Shown one piece after another: positions 20,274 through 31,133 of a stretch of 64,000 bases of DNA; within the stretch, counting starts at the first letter, position 1; every line of letters begins with the position of its first letter. Made by a program: the position numbers and the translations under genes. The notes under the pieces were generated by a model. The model worked only from the letters and a program-made list of their open reading frames with translations. It was not told the origin of the DNA and did not search any database. This stretch comes from Paraspadella gotoi (Eukaryota; Chaetognatha). Location of the stretch: positions 1,692,581 through 1,756,580 of the forward strand of contig JBJCIZ010000239.1 in the NCBI GenBank assembly GCA_051294375.1, in the 5' to 3' direction.

Positions 20274-21686
20274 CTATGCCTTCCGCTGCGTCTTAAAGTC
20301 GACCTTGAGCGGCTTCATCTGGTTGAGCTTGAAGGGCATCCCGTTGAGCGCCTGGATGGCGAGGACGGCGGCGTCGTAGTCTGGCATCTCAACGAAGCCG
20401 AAGCCTTTGCATTGTTGCGTCTCCGGGTCGCGCATGGGGAAGACTTTGGTGACAGCGCCGAAGGGCGCGAAGAGGTCGTAAAGAGCGGCGTCGTCGGCGT
20501 CGGGGCCGAGGTTGTAGACGAAGAGCTGATGGCTGGGTTGCGCCTTGGCGTCTTCGTGGGTGAACCGGGCGCCGGCGTATGGGTGATGATAAGCGGCGCC
20601 GGGTGGAGGGTGCGGAGCTACTCCGGCGCCGCGTCCTATCGCCGATGTCGGGTTGTATCGATTGGCGCCGTACGTGGCGCGCCGCATGGGGCCTCCGCCG
20701 TTTTCTCGCTGGGTACCGGGAATTTCCTGGGCGGATCCTGGCACGCCGACGTAGTGATGGATGACCCGTTTGACCTCGCCCGTCGGGGAAGTTACCATCT
20801 CTTCGCGAGTGTAGCCGTTGGCGTCAGCGCCGAAACCCGGGGGCGTGGCCGCGGCGGCTGCCCAGGGATCGTAGTAGCCGTGAGCAGAGTGCATGTCGGG
20901 GACGAGTTCCTTTTGCTCTTTGTATTTGACGATGAGATTCTGCGTTGAACCGGGAAGTCGTGTATCGTGGAGGCCGGCGATGGCGTCTTCCGACTCTTTC
21001 CGTTTAGAAAAGTGAATGAAGGCGATGCCCTTGGAGCTGCCCGTATTCTGATCGCGCACAATCTTGCAAGTGCGGACTTCGCCGTACGCGTTGAAGTAGG
21101 ACTTGAGGGTCTCCTCGTCCATCGCCTTGGGCACGTTGGCCACGTAGAGATCCGGGTTGGAGGATTTGGGCTCATCTTTGACCTTAACCATGATGGTGCG
21201 ATCCGTTCCCGGAAAGATCGTGCCGTTGAGGTTGCGAATGGCCAATTCCGCTTCGGCTGGGTTGGAGAATAGCACAAAGGCTACTCCTCTCGATAAGCCC
21301 GTTTCTTGATGAGTTACCACCTTGCAATTGTTAACTTCCCCATACTGCTCGAACACGTTGCGAATGGATTCTTCATTCGCATCCTCCGGTAACCCAGCTA
21401 CATAGAGATTGGTCGTCTCTCGCATGTGCTTGGGCTTGGCCACGGAGACTTTGAGGGTCTTTCCCTCGCGTTGGACGCCGTTGAGGACGGAAATGGCGCG
21501 GAGGCCGTCGGTGGCGGATTTGTAGGAGACGAAGCCGTAAGCGAGAGACTCGCCCGCTTTGTTGCGCATCAGCTTGATGCTCTCCAATGGGCCGATCTTT
21601 TCGAACATGGCCTTGAAGGTGGCCTCGTCCACGCTGTGCGGCAGGTAGTTGACGATCAATTTGGAATTGTCCAGCTTGGAATCCAT
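20274..21686 (-). CDS. ELAV-like RNA-binding protein with four RRMs, intronless
   Basis: Single exon, 470 aa. RRM1 (about 8-85) starts SKLIVNYLPHSVDE, and RRM2 (about 90-170) has TNLYVAGLPEDANEE. RRM3 (about 178-255) has PDLYVANVPKAMDEE, a linker follows (about 260-385), and RRM4 (about 387-465) has HQLFVYNLGPDADD and GFGFVEM. RRM1, RRM2 and RRM4 resemble the canonical ELAV/Hu set of tandem pair plus C-terminal RRM. RRM3 resembles RRM2 and looks like an internal duplication. ELAV/Hu proteins bind AU- or U-rich RNA and control splicing and stability. No introns are present, while the neighbours have 1-11. Confidence 0.88.
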   Translation of the reverse strand: MDSKLDNSKLIVNYLPHSVDEATFKAMFEKIGPLESIKLMRNKAGESLAYGFVSYKSATDGLRAISVLNGVQREGKTLKVSVAKPKHMRETTNLYVAGLPEDANEESIRNVFEQYGEVNNCKVVTHQETGLSRGVAFVLFSNPAEAELAIRNLNGTIFPGTDRTIMVKVKDEPKSSNPDLYVANVPKAMDEETLKSYFNAYGEVRTCKIVRDQNTGSSKGIAFIHFSKRKESEDAIAGLHDTRLPGSTQNLIVKYKEQKELVPDMHSAHGYYDPWAAAAATPPGFGADANGYTREEMVTSPTGEVKRVIHHYVGVPGSAQEIPGTQRENGGGPMRRATYGANRYNPTSAIGRGAGVAPHPPPGAAYHHPYAGARFTHEDAKAQPSHQLFVYNLGPDADDAALYDLFAPFGAVTKVFPMRDPETQQCKGFGFVEMPDYDAAVLAIQALNGMPFKLNQMKPLKVDFKTQRKA

Positions 21687-22276
21687 GATTTTTTGTTGTT
21701 AATTTTGTTATTGTTGTTGTTGTGTGAGGGGGTTTCTCTCGATTAACTTTTTTTATATTTTTTGGTTTTTAAAGATATGATTCGATAGGATAAAAACGTT
21801 TTAATAGTGAAAAATCCAATAAGACTGAGGGTGGTACATAGATAATCGCTGAAATACGGAAGAAAATACAAAATATGGAGATTTAAAGATGGCGCAGTTC
21901 ATAGGATACGTAACAAGATGAGCGATATCATTTATCATAATGAATTACTCTATCATACAAGCGACATATGGGATACCATAACTACGAGTATACAAGATAC
22001 TAATAAAAAATCACATAGGCTCATTATTTTATACTAACGAGAAAAATAACAAGAATATGAAAGTAACGATATATTTTAGATGACGAAAAAAATAATAAAT
22101 ACAGAGAAGAGTGAAAAAAAAAACAGAAAAGATACCACGACATAATTCCTTGCTACATCGAGACTATTTTTTAAAAAAGATTTTCTTTACAAATTTTTAT
22201 CAACTTTTTTTTCTCTATCGGGTGGCGACGTAATATTTTTTTTATTTATCTTGAGGCGACGTAATATTTTTTCCCT
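21687..22276. other. Spacer and VTI1A 3' region
   Basis: AT-rich. Its right end carries tandem partial copies of the VTI1A C-terminal coding sequence (see 22215-22300). No other gene seen. Confidence 0.4.
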
Positions 22277-22300
22277 TTATCTTGTGGCGACGTAATAGAT
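22215..22300. repeat. Tandem copies of the VTI1A terminal codons
   Basis: GGCGACGTAATATTTTTT-like units occur three times with spacing of about 40 bp, each preceded by TATC. One unit lies in the last VTI1A exon and two lie just beyond the stop. Confidence 0.7.
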
Positions 22301-24083
22301 GAGAACGACGACTGTGATGAGAATGGCGCCGGCGACGGCGAAAAGGGCCAGTCTGAATTGAACAAGTTTTGTGTCAATTCAGTTTAAAAATAAATGATCA
22401 CCCTAATTGAAAATAACTAGGAAATAGCATTGCACTAATTACCTGTTTTGCAAAATTCTTTTCGTCATTCCTGACAAGAGTCGCGAAGATTTTCCGAGGT
22501 TGGAATCCATGTCGTGGACTCTGTCTCGCGACCGCTGCATAGTTTCTCTCTGCGTGTTGAGATCGTCTGAGAGAGAGAGAGAGCGATAGAAAAAGACGAA
22601 TACTATACTGTATTATAATCAGTATAAAAGAGCTAATAATTATTTTTTAGTGGGTCCCTACCCAAAATCCTGGTCCCGATCTCCTCCGTCTCGAGGGAAA
22701 CTTTGTAGCCGACCTCGAGATTCTTCCCGCTTCTCTCGAGCCGCTCCGAGTTGTCGAGGAGGCGCTGTCGCTGCTCCTCTACGGCCGAATCGTAGCCTTC
22801 GCCCTCTTCGCCTTTATGCAAGAGGGCAGGGGATTCATACATCGACAAAATAAATATTAAGTATATGAATCAATTCCAACGCACCTATCAACTGTTCCCT
22901 CGCCTTGGCGCTGAGAGCGACGCGCGACTTGCGAAAGTCTTTCTCCAGATTCGCCAAATCCTGTTGGTAACTCTTGACTCGCCCCTTGTATCTCTGACGT
23001 TCGCCGGGCGACAGGTCGTGCACCTCTAGGTCCATCTGCTCCAAAAGCTCCTTCACCTGTAAAGGACCCACAAAATTTGAATATACCGCCACACCAAAGT
23101 CATTTTCGATCTACGGATACAATAATCTAATTTGCATATTGCAGTGGTTATAAATATCGTCTACGTCAAATTGTGAATAACTAATTCGAAGTGAAATGTA
23201 AAAATCTCGGGCGATCAAATACGAATATCCTTATAGAAAAAATAATCAGTATTTGGCGATTAGTCTTCGCCACCAGATACATTGACGATGGTTTTTAAAA
23301 ACCGATAGCAATAAAGTTATAATTTTAACAATAAAAAAACTCCGAAAGAGGAAGCAGAAAATCTGAACATGTGTTAATAACTTAATACTGTTTTGGGTAT
23401 TAAATATAAAAAAAAAAAAATTAAAAAAAAACATGTTATGTCAATACTGTTATTCATGTATACATTTTAAACGTTAGTGTCCTTTGTTCTTTTTTAATTT
23501 TAATAGTTTAATTTTAACTTGTTTACCATTTTCTACTAGAAAATTTATAGTCTTTTCTACTGTTACTGTTTCTTATTTTGTAAATACTGTTTTTAATATT
23601 AATAATTATTAATAATAATAATTAATAATAAAAAAAAACAAAAAAACGGAAAGATTATTGGGTTGACAAATTAAGTGGCAGGTTAGATACTTTTAAACGG
23701 GTTAGAATTGGCTATTGGAGGGTATCTGGTATTGAGGGACCACATATATATTTTTTGTGTGGTAGTGTCTGTTATCGGTTTACATCGGTAAAAATTAAAA
23801 CACTAAATCCCCCGGTGTTCTTAATTAAAACCTGTTATATAACCGATACGAACTAAAATTTAATTTCGACTCGCCTCTAATCTCCCCCCCCCTAAATCCC
23901 TTACCCTCCAGCCATCCCGTTCCCCCAATGATCCAAACTCGCCTCGTCCATCTGCCGTTCGACGTCTGCAATCGCCGTCAACTTCTCCCCTCCCTGCAGA
24001 TCCGGGATTTTCCCAATTCGAGCCGTTAATTCGCCGGAGAGAGTCGAGTACTGCTGCTCGAAAGTTTGCATCAAAGTCCCCAT
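22277..24083 (-). CDS. VTI1A: Vesicle SNARE Vti1a
   Basis: Five exons: 23943-24083, 22885-23056, 22662-22811, 22443-22566 and 22277-22352, about 220 aa (human 217). Blocks match VTI1A and not VTI1B: KELLEQMDLEV, DFRKSRVALS, LLDNSERLERS and LGKSSRLLSGMTKRILQNR. A C-terminal membrane anchor follows, LALFAVAGAILITVVVLIYY. A Qb-SNARE acting in trans-Golgi and endosomal fusion. The first intron appears to be GC-AG: the exon ends GACGAG followed by GCGAGT, the only choice that keeps frame into VKELLEQ. A GTAAGG further downstream would give a stop. Confidence 0.92.
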
Positions 24084-25075
24084 CGTCGTTGTTTTGATTT
24101 TTTTTTAAACTATTGTTTTGTTAGTTTCTTTTTGTTTTTAAAGTTCGTTGTTTTTATGTCTTTTGATTCGCAATGCACAAATAAATATAAGAGTGTCGGG
24201 ATCAAGAGTCGAACCCGACACTTTCGGGCGAAGGCCCGCCGTTAAGACTTCGTCGCCACTTCATGGCGGTGGAATGAGATTTTTTTTTAATATTACGACT
24301 GTCGGTAAAAAAAATAACAAAAAATAAAATATCGTAAAAATATAATAACGGAAAAGATTTAACATTTGAAAACAAGTTTAAGAATACAATGACAGTTCTG
24401 CCTACGATAATTTAGCGGGAGGAAGTTAATCAGATGGTAAGTAGTGATAAACTTTCCGATTTTTGGATCGTAACAAATCGTAACAATTTCTTAATAAATT
24501 AATAAAGATATCATTCAATCAATTGAGCAATCAATCATATAGCAAAAATTATAGTTATAGTCTTCCCATCGTCTCTTTACGATCACTTTCTATTCTTTCT
24601 ATTCGATTTTCGAAAAAAAAAAATTTTTCCTCACCAAAACGCCATAACGAATTATTACAATCTTAAGTCGCTAATCTAACAAACAATAAATCTCTCAATC
24701 TCATTTACATATTGCAGTATTAAATCTGAATGTGTCCAATTTCATTTTGGATTTTGATATTAGTTCTGTTTCATGGTTTTTTTAGTAGCTAAATATAGTC
24801 TTTAGCAATGTTAATGATTAACATAAGTCATAGAAATATTTAAACTAATTAATTAATAATAATTTAACATTTTATGACTTATACCCTCGTATATTTATTG
24901 CTAATAAGGGACGGACGGATAGACAAATGGACGGATGGACATAGCATAATTTATTACAATTCGATATTCTGATATGATCTAATTTTCCAACAAGATTTTG
25001 GGGTGGGACCGACGGACCGACAGAGTGGATTATATAGTCGCGATCTGCGTTAAGCGAAGCATCGACAAGAAAACT
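24084..25075. other. Spacer between VTI1A and ANAPC4
   Basis: About 1 kb, AT-rich. Contains the tRNA-like repeat at 24190-24275 and one copy of the dispersed octamer-like motif at 24700-24720. No protein gene seen. Confidence 0.45.
24190..24275 (-). repeat. tRNA-like / SINE head fragment
   Basis: The minus strand shows GGGTTCGACTC (box-B-like) inside a 9-bp hairpin GTGTCGGG...TCCCGACAC, with GGGCCTTCGCCC upstream. It does not fold as a proper cloverleaf, so I call a tRNA-derived repeat rather than a tRNA gene. Confidence 0.4.
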
Positions 25076-28000
25076 TCATCGGACTCCGTCATTCTCTTTA
25101 TCGCTCCCTTCTTGAGCTCCGCCCTCCTCAACGCCCTCCTCATCTTCTTCCTCCTCTTCCTCATCCTCCTCGTCCAACACGTCCGTCAAAAACAGCGCCA
25201 CCCTCCGGCGCGAGGCGAAGAGCACGCAGCAGACTTTTCTCGATCCGCTGACGGCGATGGCGGCCGCCGCCAGGTTGTTCAGAGTCTTTTCGTAGAGGCG
25301 GCGCTCGTCCGTCCTTTCTAGGGTCACGTGACCAGGAAGCGGCGCCCTGTAGACGACGGCGCCGCTCGCGTCCGGCGCCGGAGAGATGGGTCGGGAATCC
25401 TCGATGAGATCGGCGACGCGGAGTTGGAAGAGACGGGAGGCGCCGTCTTCTGGTCTGGGGTCTCGGAGGAGGAGAGTAAAAGCGTCTTGATCGTAGGCGC
25501 GGAGGTCCGCCACTTTGGCTGATTTCGTGGCGCCGGCCTCGGCAACTTCGGCGTCGGCGGAGTCGTCGTCTTCATCTTCGGAGCAGTAGCCAAACTTGAC
25601 CCTGACGAAACGCGGGGCGCGTTCTCTGGCGTCGTCGAGGCTTCGATTTACGACGCAGACGGCGTCGTCGTCGTCTTTCCAAGCGAGAAACGTTTCGTGA
25701 TTGGCCGGACGTGACCACTGCACCGTCATTGGCTGAAGAATTAGGGAAAAGAAAAGAAGGAAACGCTAATGAAATTGGTACAACCAATCTTGACCCTGGC
25801 TTTGGATAGGCTATGGTGGTTTAAGGCCTTTCAAGCTTTCAATAAAGACTCTCACAGTCTTGTTTTATTCACTACCTAGTTTTTCTATTCATGATTAGCA
25901 ATCTTACAGTATAATATTTCAAATTGTGCTTCAATTGGAATATGGAAGTTGTTTTTTGATCCCAAATAAATCCTCACCTCGTCACCGGCCGCGCGGCCGC
26001 GACGCCGCTTCATTTCCAGAGTGAGATCGGGCGCGAAGGAGGCGCCGATGACGGCGCCGGGGTCCATGAGGGCGTCGTGGAAGGCGTCGAGAAAGACCTC
26101 GTTGAGAGTGAGGATGGAGTGGGTGGAGAAGGAAGGGAAGACGGGGAGAGAGTCGGCGATCGATTCCGAGACAGAAGGATCCTAAGAAAAAGTTTAGTAT
26201 TCACGATATTGTAAATATAATCAAAATTCGAGCTACTTTTTAATCTTAATCTCATTAGAATCCTACGAAGGTTTTGTCTTAAAGATGGAACCCACCAGAG
26301 ATTCTAGAAAGACGCCCCACAAGCTGTTCTTCTCAGGAGTGGGAAAAGACAACGGTTCGTCTTTGAGGTATTGACCCACGCGTTCCAAACGAAATCCGGT
26401 CTTGCTCGCTCCTGTCACGAACAAAAGACGAGACTCATTTCTGACTTGTCCAAATAAGAAAAGTAAATGTTAATTTTTTTTTTTTTTTAAACCTTTTTTG
26501 GATGCGGAGGCAGGAGCGACGCCGGGTTCGGCAGCGGTGGCGGCGTCGTCGCCATCGTCGATGTCGCCGCAAAAGTTTTCGTTGAGAAATTCGGCGACGA
26601 AGGCGACGTCTCTCATGCTCATTTTCCCCAACTCGGGAGGGACGGCTTCTTCCGAGAGACGTTGGATGGCCACGTAAAGCCTGAGAAGTTTAGTTTAGTT
26701 TTAAAAGTTATTGTGTTTAGGTATTTATTGAGATTAAAGACGAAGTATTTTGCATCAATGATTATAATTAAATCAATCGTTGATGCAAAAGACTTCGTCT
26801 TTAATCTCAATAAAGTTATAATAGAAACGATTCTAACTGATATGAGTTGTTTGTAAAAGTCGTTCACAGAAAGGTAATGCAGTCTTTAAAATTTTACGAA
26901 ACATTTCGATTCAGACCCAACTAAAAATGTCCTGTGACAATTTCGCCGCGGATATATATCAATACAATATGCAGTGTGTAATGCTTGGGTATTGGGCAAT
27001 ACAATTTCAGTGGCATATAATATATGATATTACTGTTAATATTAGCAACACGATTTACAAAAATTATTGAGGCCGAACCAAACGTAAACTAACCACGAAA
27101 AAAACGCCTTGAAGTTGTTCAGCGACGAGTCGATGGCCTGCTGAAGTTCGCAAGATTTGAGAAAGCATCCGCCGGCGACGTTCAACGCGCGGAGACACTT
27201 GGCCGGGTCCAGCCCCACCTCGCCGAATCTGTCCTCCCACAAGGCCATGCCGCGCAGGTCGGCCAGATGGTAGACCAACGCCTGACAAACCGTCTGCAGG
27301 TTCTTCAGCACGAGCTTCTGGATGTTGGCGTAGCTCGACTCGATCGAGTGGGCCAGTTTCTTGAGGCCTTTGGCCGTGAGGTTGTGGAGGAGGAAGCCGA
27401 CGAGCTCGTCCGAGCGCGACGCCGAAGAGGAGGAGCTCGAGGAAGTCCACTCCTGGGGAGGGGAGAGGGAGGGGGGGGGGAAAAGAGGAGGGGAAAATAG
27501 GAGGAAGAGGGGGAGAAGAGGAAAAGAATAGGGGAGAAAGAGGAGGAGGAGAAAAAAAAGAGAAAAAAAAGATGAGAAGAAGAAGAAGAAGAAGAAGAAG
27601 AAGAAGAAGAAGGCGAGGTGGAGGTAAAAGAGAGGAAGGGGAAGGAGAAGGGGAGGTCAAAATAAGAAATCTTTTAAAAAAAAAAACCCAATCTCTCCAA
27701 AGTCCTTAATCGACAGACTTACCCAAAGATCCTCCTCCCGACCGTCGCTTCTCCTCGGCGAACATCAAAAGCTTCTCGTCCATGTCCTGCAGAATGTCTT
27801 CCCACGCCTCGCTCATCAGCTTGAGAGTCCCGTCCATGTATTCCCGCAGGGCCAAGACGTGACCGTATCGCAGCGCCAGGGTGCGGATCTCTCGGCGCCG
27901 GCGGACGAGGAGGGGCGTGGCGAAGGTGAGGAGGCGGAGGCGGAGGACGACGCCGTCCGGAGTCTCGGAGGCGACGTCGGGTTCCTCCGTCTCGACGACG

Positions 28001-30291
28001 ACGGAAAGATCGCGGAGATCCTTTAAATGGGGGAGGGACGATTTAATATTGGTATTTATAACGGTTAATAAATTAAACGGCTGCCTAATTGTTTTAAAAA
28101 ATACACGTAATGAGGAATGTTTATTGAACAAGGTTTCTATATGAGACTACAGACATTGAGTTCAATATTTCTACATAGTTTTTTTTTAATCCTCTCATTT
28201 AATTCAAAACGTTGGTAATGTTTGTAATTTTGTATCTGGTATTATCCATTTCTATGGATTTTTAAATAAATTAAAAAAAAAAAAACAACCGACGATTACC
28301 TGCGACACGCTGGCGTCGACGACTCTCTTCAACCGTTCGCTCGCGTTCAAAACGCCGTCGGGAAAAACGATCTCTCTGCTCCCGATCGGGCAAAGACCGT
28401 AGGCGAACAGTTGAACCTAAAACGAACAATTTTTAAAAGTTAATACGAAAATAATTAACAATTAAATCAAAAAACTAAAACCCCCCCCCCCAAAAAAAAA
28501 TGAGAACCTGATTCCTGCCGAAACCGGCGGTGAGGACGTTGAGCTTCTTCTGTCCCCTGATCCTCTTCCCGTCGTCGACCTTCTCCGGCGGCGTCTCCTT
28601 CTTCGTCGCCAGATTCCCTTGATTCTTGGCGAGACTCGAGAGTTTCTGAAGGAAGAGTTGGAAGTCGTCGGGGACGAGGTCTTCGTCGTCGTCGTCGGCG
28701 TCGTCGTCGGCGTCGTCGTCGAGTGCGGAGGAACGGCGCTTGGACTCGTCGGAGGCGTGGGAGATTTCGATCCACTCCAGACTAGAGATGGCGACGCGGG
28801 TGCGGTCGGGAGTGGCGGTGGCGTCGCCTGTTGGAAGGGGAAGTGAAAAATGGTGACAATTAAATCATTAATTAATAATTATTTAGCTATTAATGGAACC
28901 ACAAATAAACATGATCATTTAATAATGTAAAATAATAATATTAAACCTTTAAGGTAATAGAATAAAAATTTATCAAAGCTTAATCAGAATACGACAATAT
29001 GCAAATGAGATTGAGGAACTCGATCTCATTTCAGACAATTCACAAATTAATCTGCTACAGGTTATGGCAACGGCCGGGTTGCCTGTGTGATGCCCATTGG
29101 GACGGGGCATCTCACTGTTGGCTTTGGGGGCTTCCGACCCTCAGTGACGCATCCATTCACTGGCGCGGTTACCCTAGGACGGTCTCGCTTTGCCAACGCA
29201 GAGGGAAGTCGTTAGGATTATGGATGGAACACTACGCCTGGGATGGTGTGTTCCCCCTTTGAGTCAATGGTATTGGCTGAACGATGGTGGACGTGAGGCG
29301 ATGTGAATATACCGCCACAGGGTCTATATATATTGGTATCTTAATCTCATTGAAGTAACTTTTGAATAGAACGTTGTCATCGTGTCGAAAATTTCAAATT
29401 TCATAGTTTGACAGGATCGGATAAAACAAATTATACAACCAAATTATTTTTTAATATTGACAACAAAAAGCGCCCCCCATGTTAGATTTTATCGATTTTT
29501 AAAAAAAAATTAATTGCCATTTCTTAATGACTCTCTTGACTTCGTGGTTTTAAAATAATCCACTTTTTTTTTTGGCCTGGAACGAAACGAAACCAAAAAA
29601 CTACCCCCCCCCCAAATCCTCACCCCCTTCCATTTCCGGTTTCGCCTCCATCGTCCCCCTCAACGCGTTCTCGTGGGTGAGGCTCGCGTCCTCGACGTCG
29701 ACCAAAGCGACGACTCCGGAATCGTAGCCGACGGCGAGGATTTTGCCGTCCGGGCGCCAGGCCAGCGCCGTCGCCCGCGCCTCCGCCGCCTCCTCGGGCG
29801 GGCGAAGCGTCCAGACTCTCTGCCAGGAGAGGCGGTGAAGGGCGACTTCGCCGGAGGCGAGAGAGACGGCGATGAGATCCATCTTTGGCGACCATCTCAT
29901 CAACTCCACCTATTCGGACGTAATTTTTTTCTCATGTGAAAAAAAAGGAATTCGAAAAATCTTATTTGCATACTGCAGAAAGAGAGTTGGGCGACTTCCT
30001 GACATGCTATTCCGATCGTCGTTATTAATTATCGTTGTAAAAAGCAACTATATAAAATATATAACATTATATATAATTAGAGAACCTTTAAGAATATTTA
30101 AGTACGTATTTCCTCTGTTTCATGCCTATGAAAACAAACCTAAAGTCCCCTGAATAAGAGAACGAACTTTTATTATGAGTAGTAAAGCCCATTTCGCATC
30201 ACTAAAATCGTTCTGCTGTGTCGTTTACCAATGATACCTCGCTGGAGAGATGCTTTTCCTCGATTCGACGAAAGAAATTCGACTCCGGCAT
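25076..30291 (-). CDS. ANAPC4: Anaphase-promoting complex subunit 4
   Basis: Ten exons: 30238-30291, 29624-29909, 28508-28827, 28300-28416, 27723-28020, 27094-27452, 26493-26680, 26296-26411, 25978-26181 and 25076-25732 (about 865 aa; human 808). The N-terminal WD40 part has MRWSPKMDLIAVS and ALAWRPDGKILAVGY. The APC4 long domain has MSEAWEDILQDMD, LTAKGLKKLAHSIESSY and IDSSLNNFKAFFSWL, and later RLERVGQYLKDE. The C-terminus ends in an acidic tail (DEEDEEEEEEDEEG), as in vertebrates. A scaffold subunit of the cell-cycle E3 ligase. Exon 6 changes frame once near 27405-27423. Upstream it reads DFLELLLFGVA and downstream SDELVGFLLHNL, both matching APC4, and one extra base separates them. Confidence 0.93.
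26725..26813. repeat. Long near-perfect hairpin in ANAPC4 intron 6
   Basis: Arms of about 33 bp (26725-26758 and 26780-26813) contain TTATTGAGATTAAAGACGAAG and its complement, around a 21-base loop. Almost no mismatches. Confidence 0.85.
29056..29330 (+). mobile_element. SINE-like repeat copy in ANAPC4 intron 2
   Basis: Shares TATGGCAACGG, TGTGTGATGCCC and GGCATCTC with the copy at 17640-17880. It is preceded (28985-29055) by a block also found at 52777-52850. Confidence 0.55.
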
Positions 30292-30780
30292 TTCGAATTA
30301 GAGTTTATTCCAAACGTAAAATTAAATCGGAATCTTCATCTTTTATATCTAAAAATGGCACTATTATATGTTGCAAAGGGACCACCAAAAAAAAGACGAC
30401 TAACAATAAAAATAAGTATAACATCACAGAAAAATGTAAGAAAAAAGAAAAACCGGATTAATATTGAGTAAAAACTAGAGAGACGATTAGTCTGCTTTTA
30501 AAAGCAAATCCATCACCCGATGAAAAATAAATGGCAGACTAAGTTTTTTTGGACATTCTAGCCTCGAAATAACTAAGCGGGGGCAGGGGGGGGGGAAGGA
30601 AGAGGGGGTGTATAACTATAAGTTCGCGCTTTTGAGAAAACTAGCGGAAGAGGTTTTTTCTCCGTTTAGTGATTGCTAAGGAATAGTCAGAATCGGGGAC
30701 TTTCTGTTTTTTTATTTGTTTTTTTTTCGTTGTAAAAACCCACCACAACCTCCGAAACGTAATTTTCAGTAAAAAAAAAA
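30292..30780. other. Spacer between ANAPC4 and GALNT11-like
   Basis: Non-coding, with G-rich and A-rich tracts near 30580-30610 and 30765-30780. Probably the ANAPC4 5' UTR and the GALNT 3' UTR. Confidence 0.4.
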
Positions 30781-31073
30781 TCAGGATACGATACGAAGAC
30801 TCCAAAGTTGTTCGTCATCTTCGGCGCAAATGGTCAGATCGAGAAAAGACTCGGCCTCCTCCGCGGGGGCGACTCGTTTAAGGCACTTTCCGGCCGAGGG
30901 GCTGTAGATCCGGCCCCTAAGACCGCGAGTCTGGTCGCCGATTCGGTGCCAGACCCATTCTTGCGGACCGCCGTTGGCGTGGCACTTGAGAAGACCGGGG
31001 GGATTCGAAAGGTCGAAGCGCATTTGCTTATGCTTCATGAGGCTGGGGAAGGAAAAGAGGGATATTATTGAAT

Positions 31074-31133
<60 letters not shown>

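Noticed and set aside
24190-24275. A functional tRNA gene
   Set aside because: Box-B-like sequence is present but the T arm is replaced by a 9-bp hairpin and no acceptor or anticodon arms form a cloverleaf.
27064-27660. 198-codon minus-strand frame rich in Leu/Pro across the ANAPC4 exon 5-6 boundary
   Set aside because: It runs through a GA/AAG-rich intron and only its short middle part is ANAPC4 exon 6 before the frame break; the rest is composition-driven.
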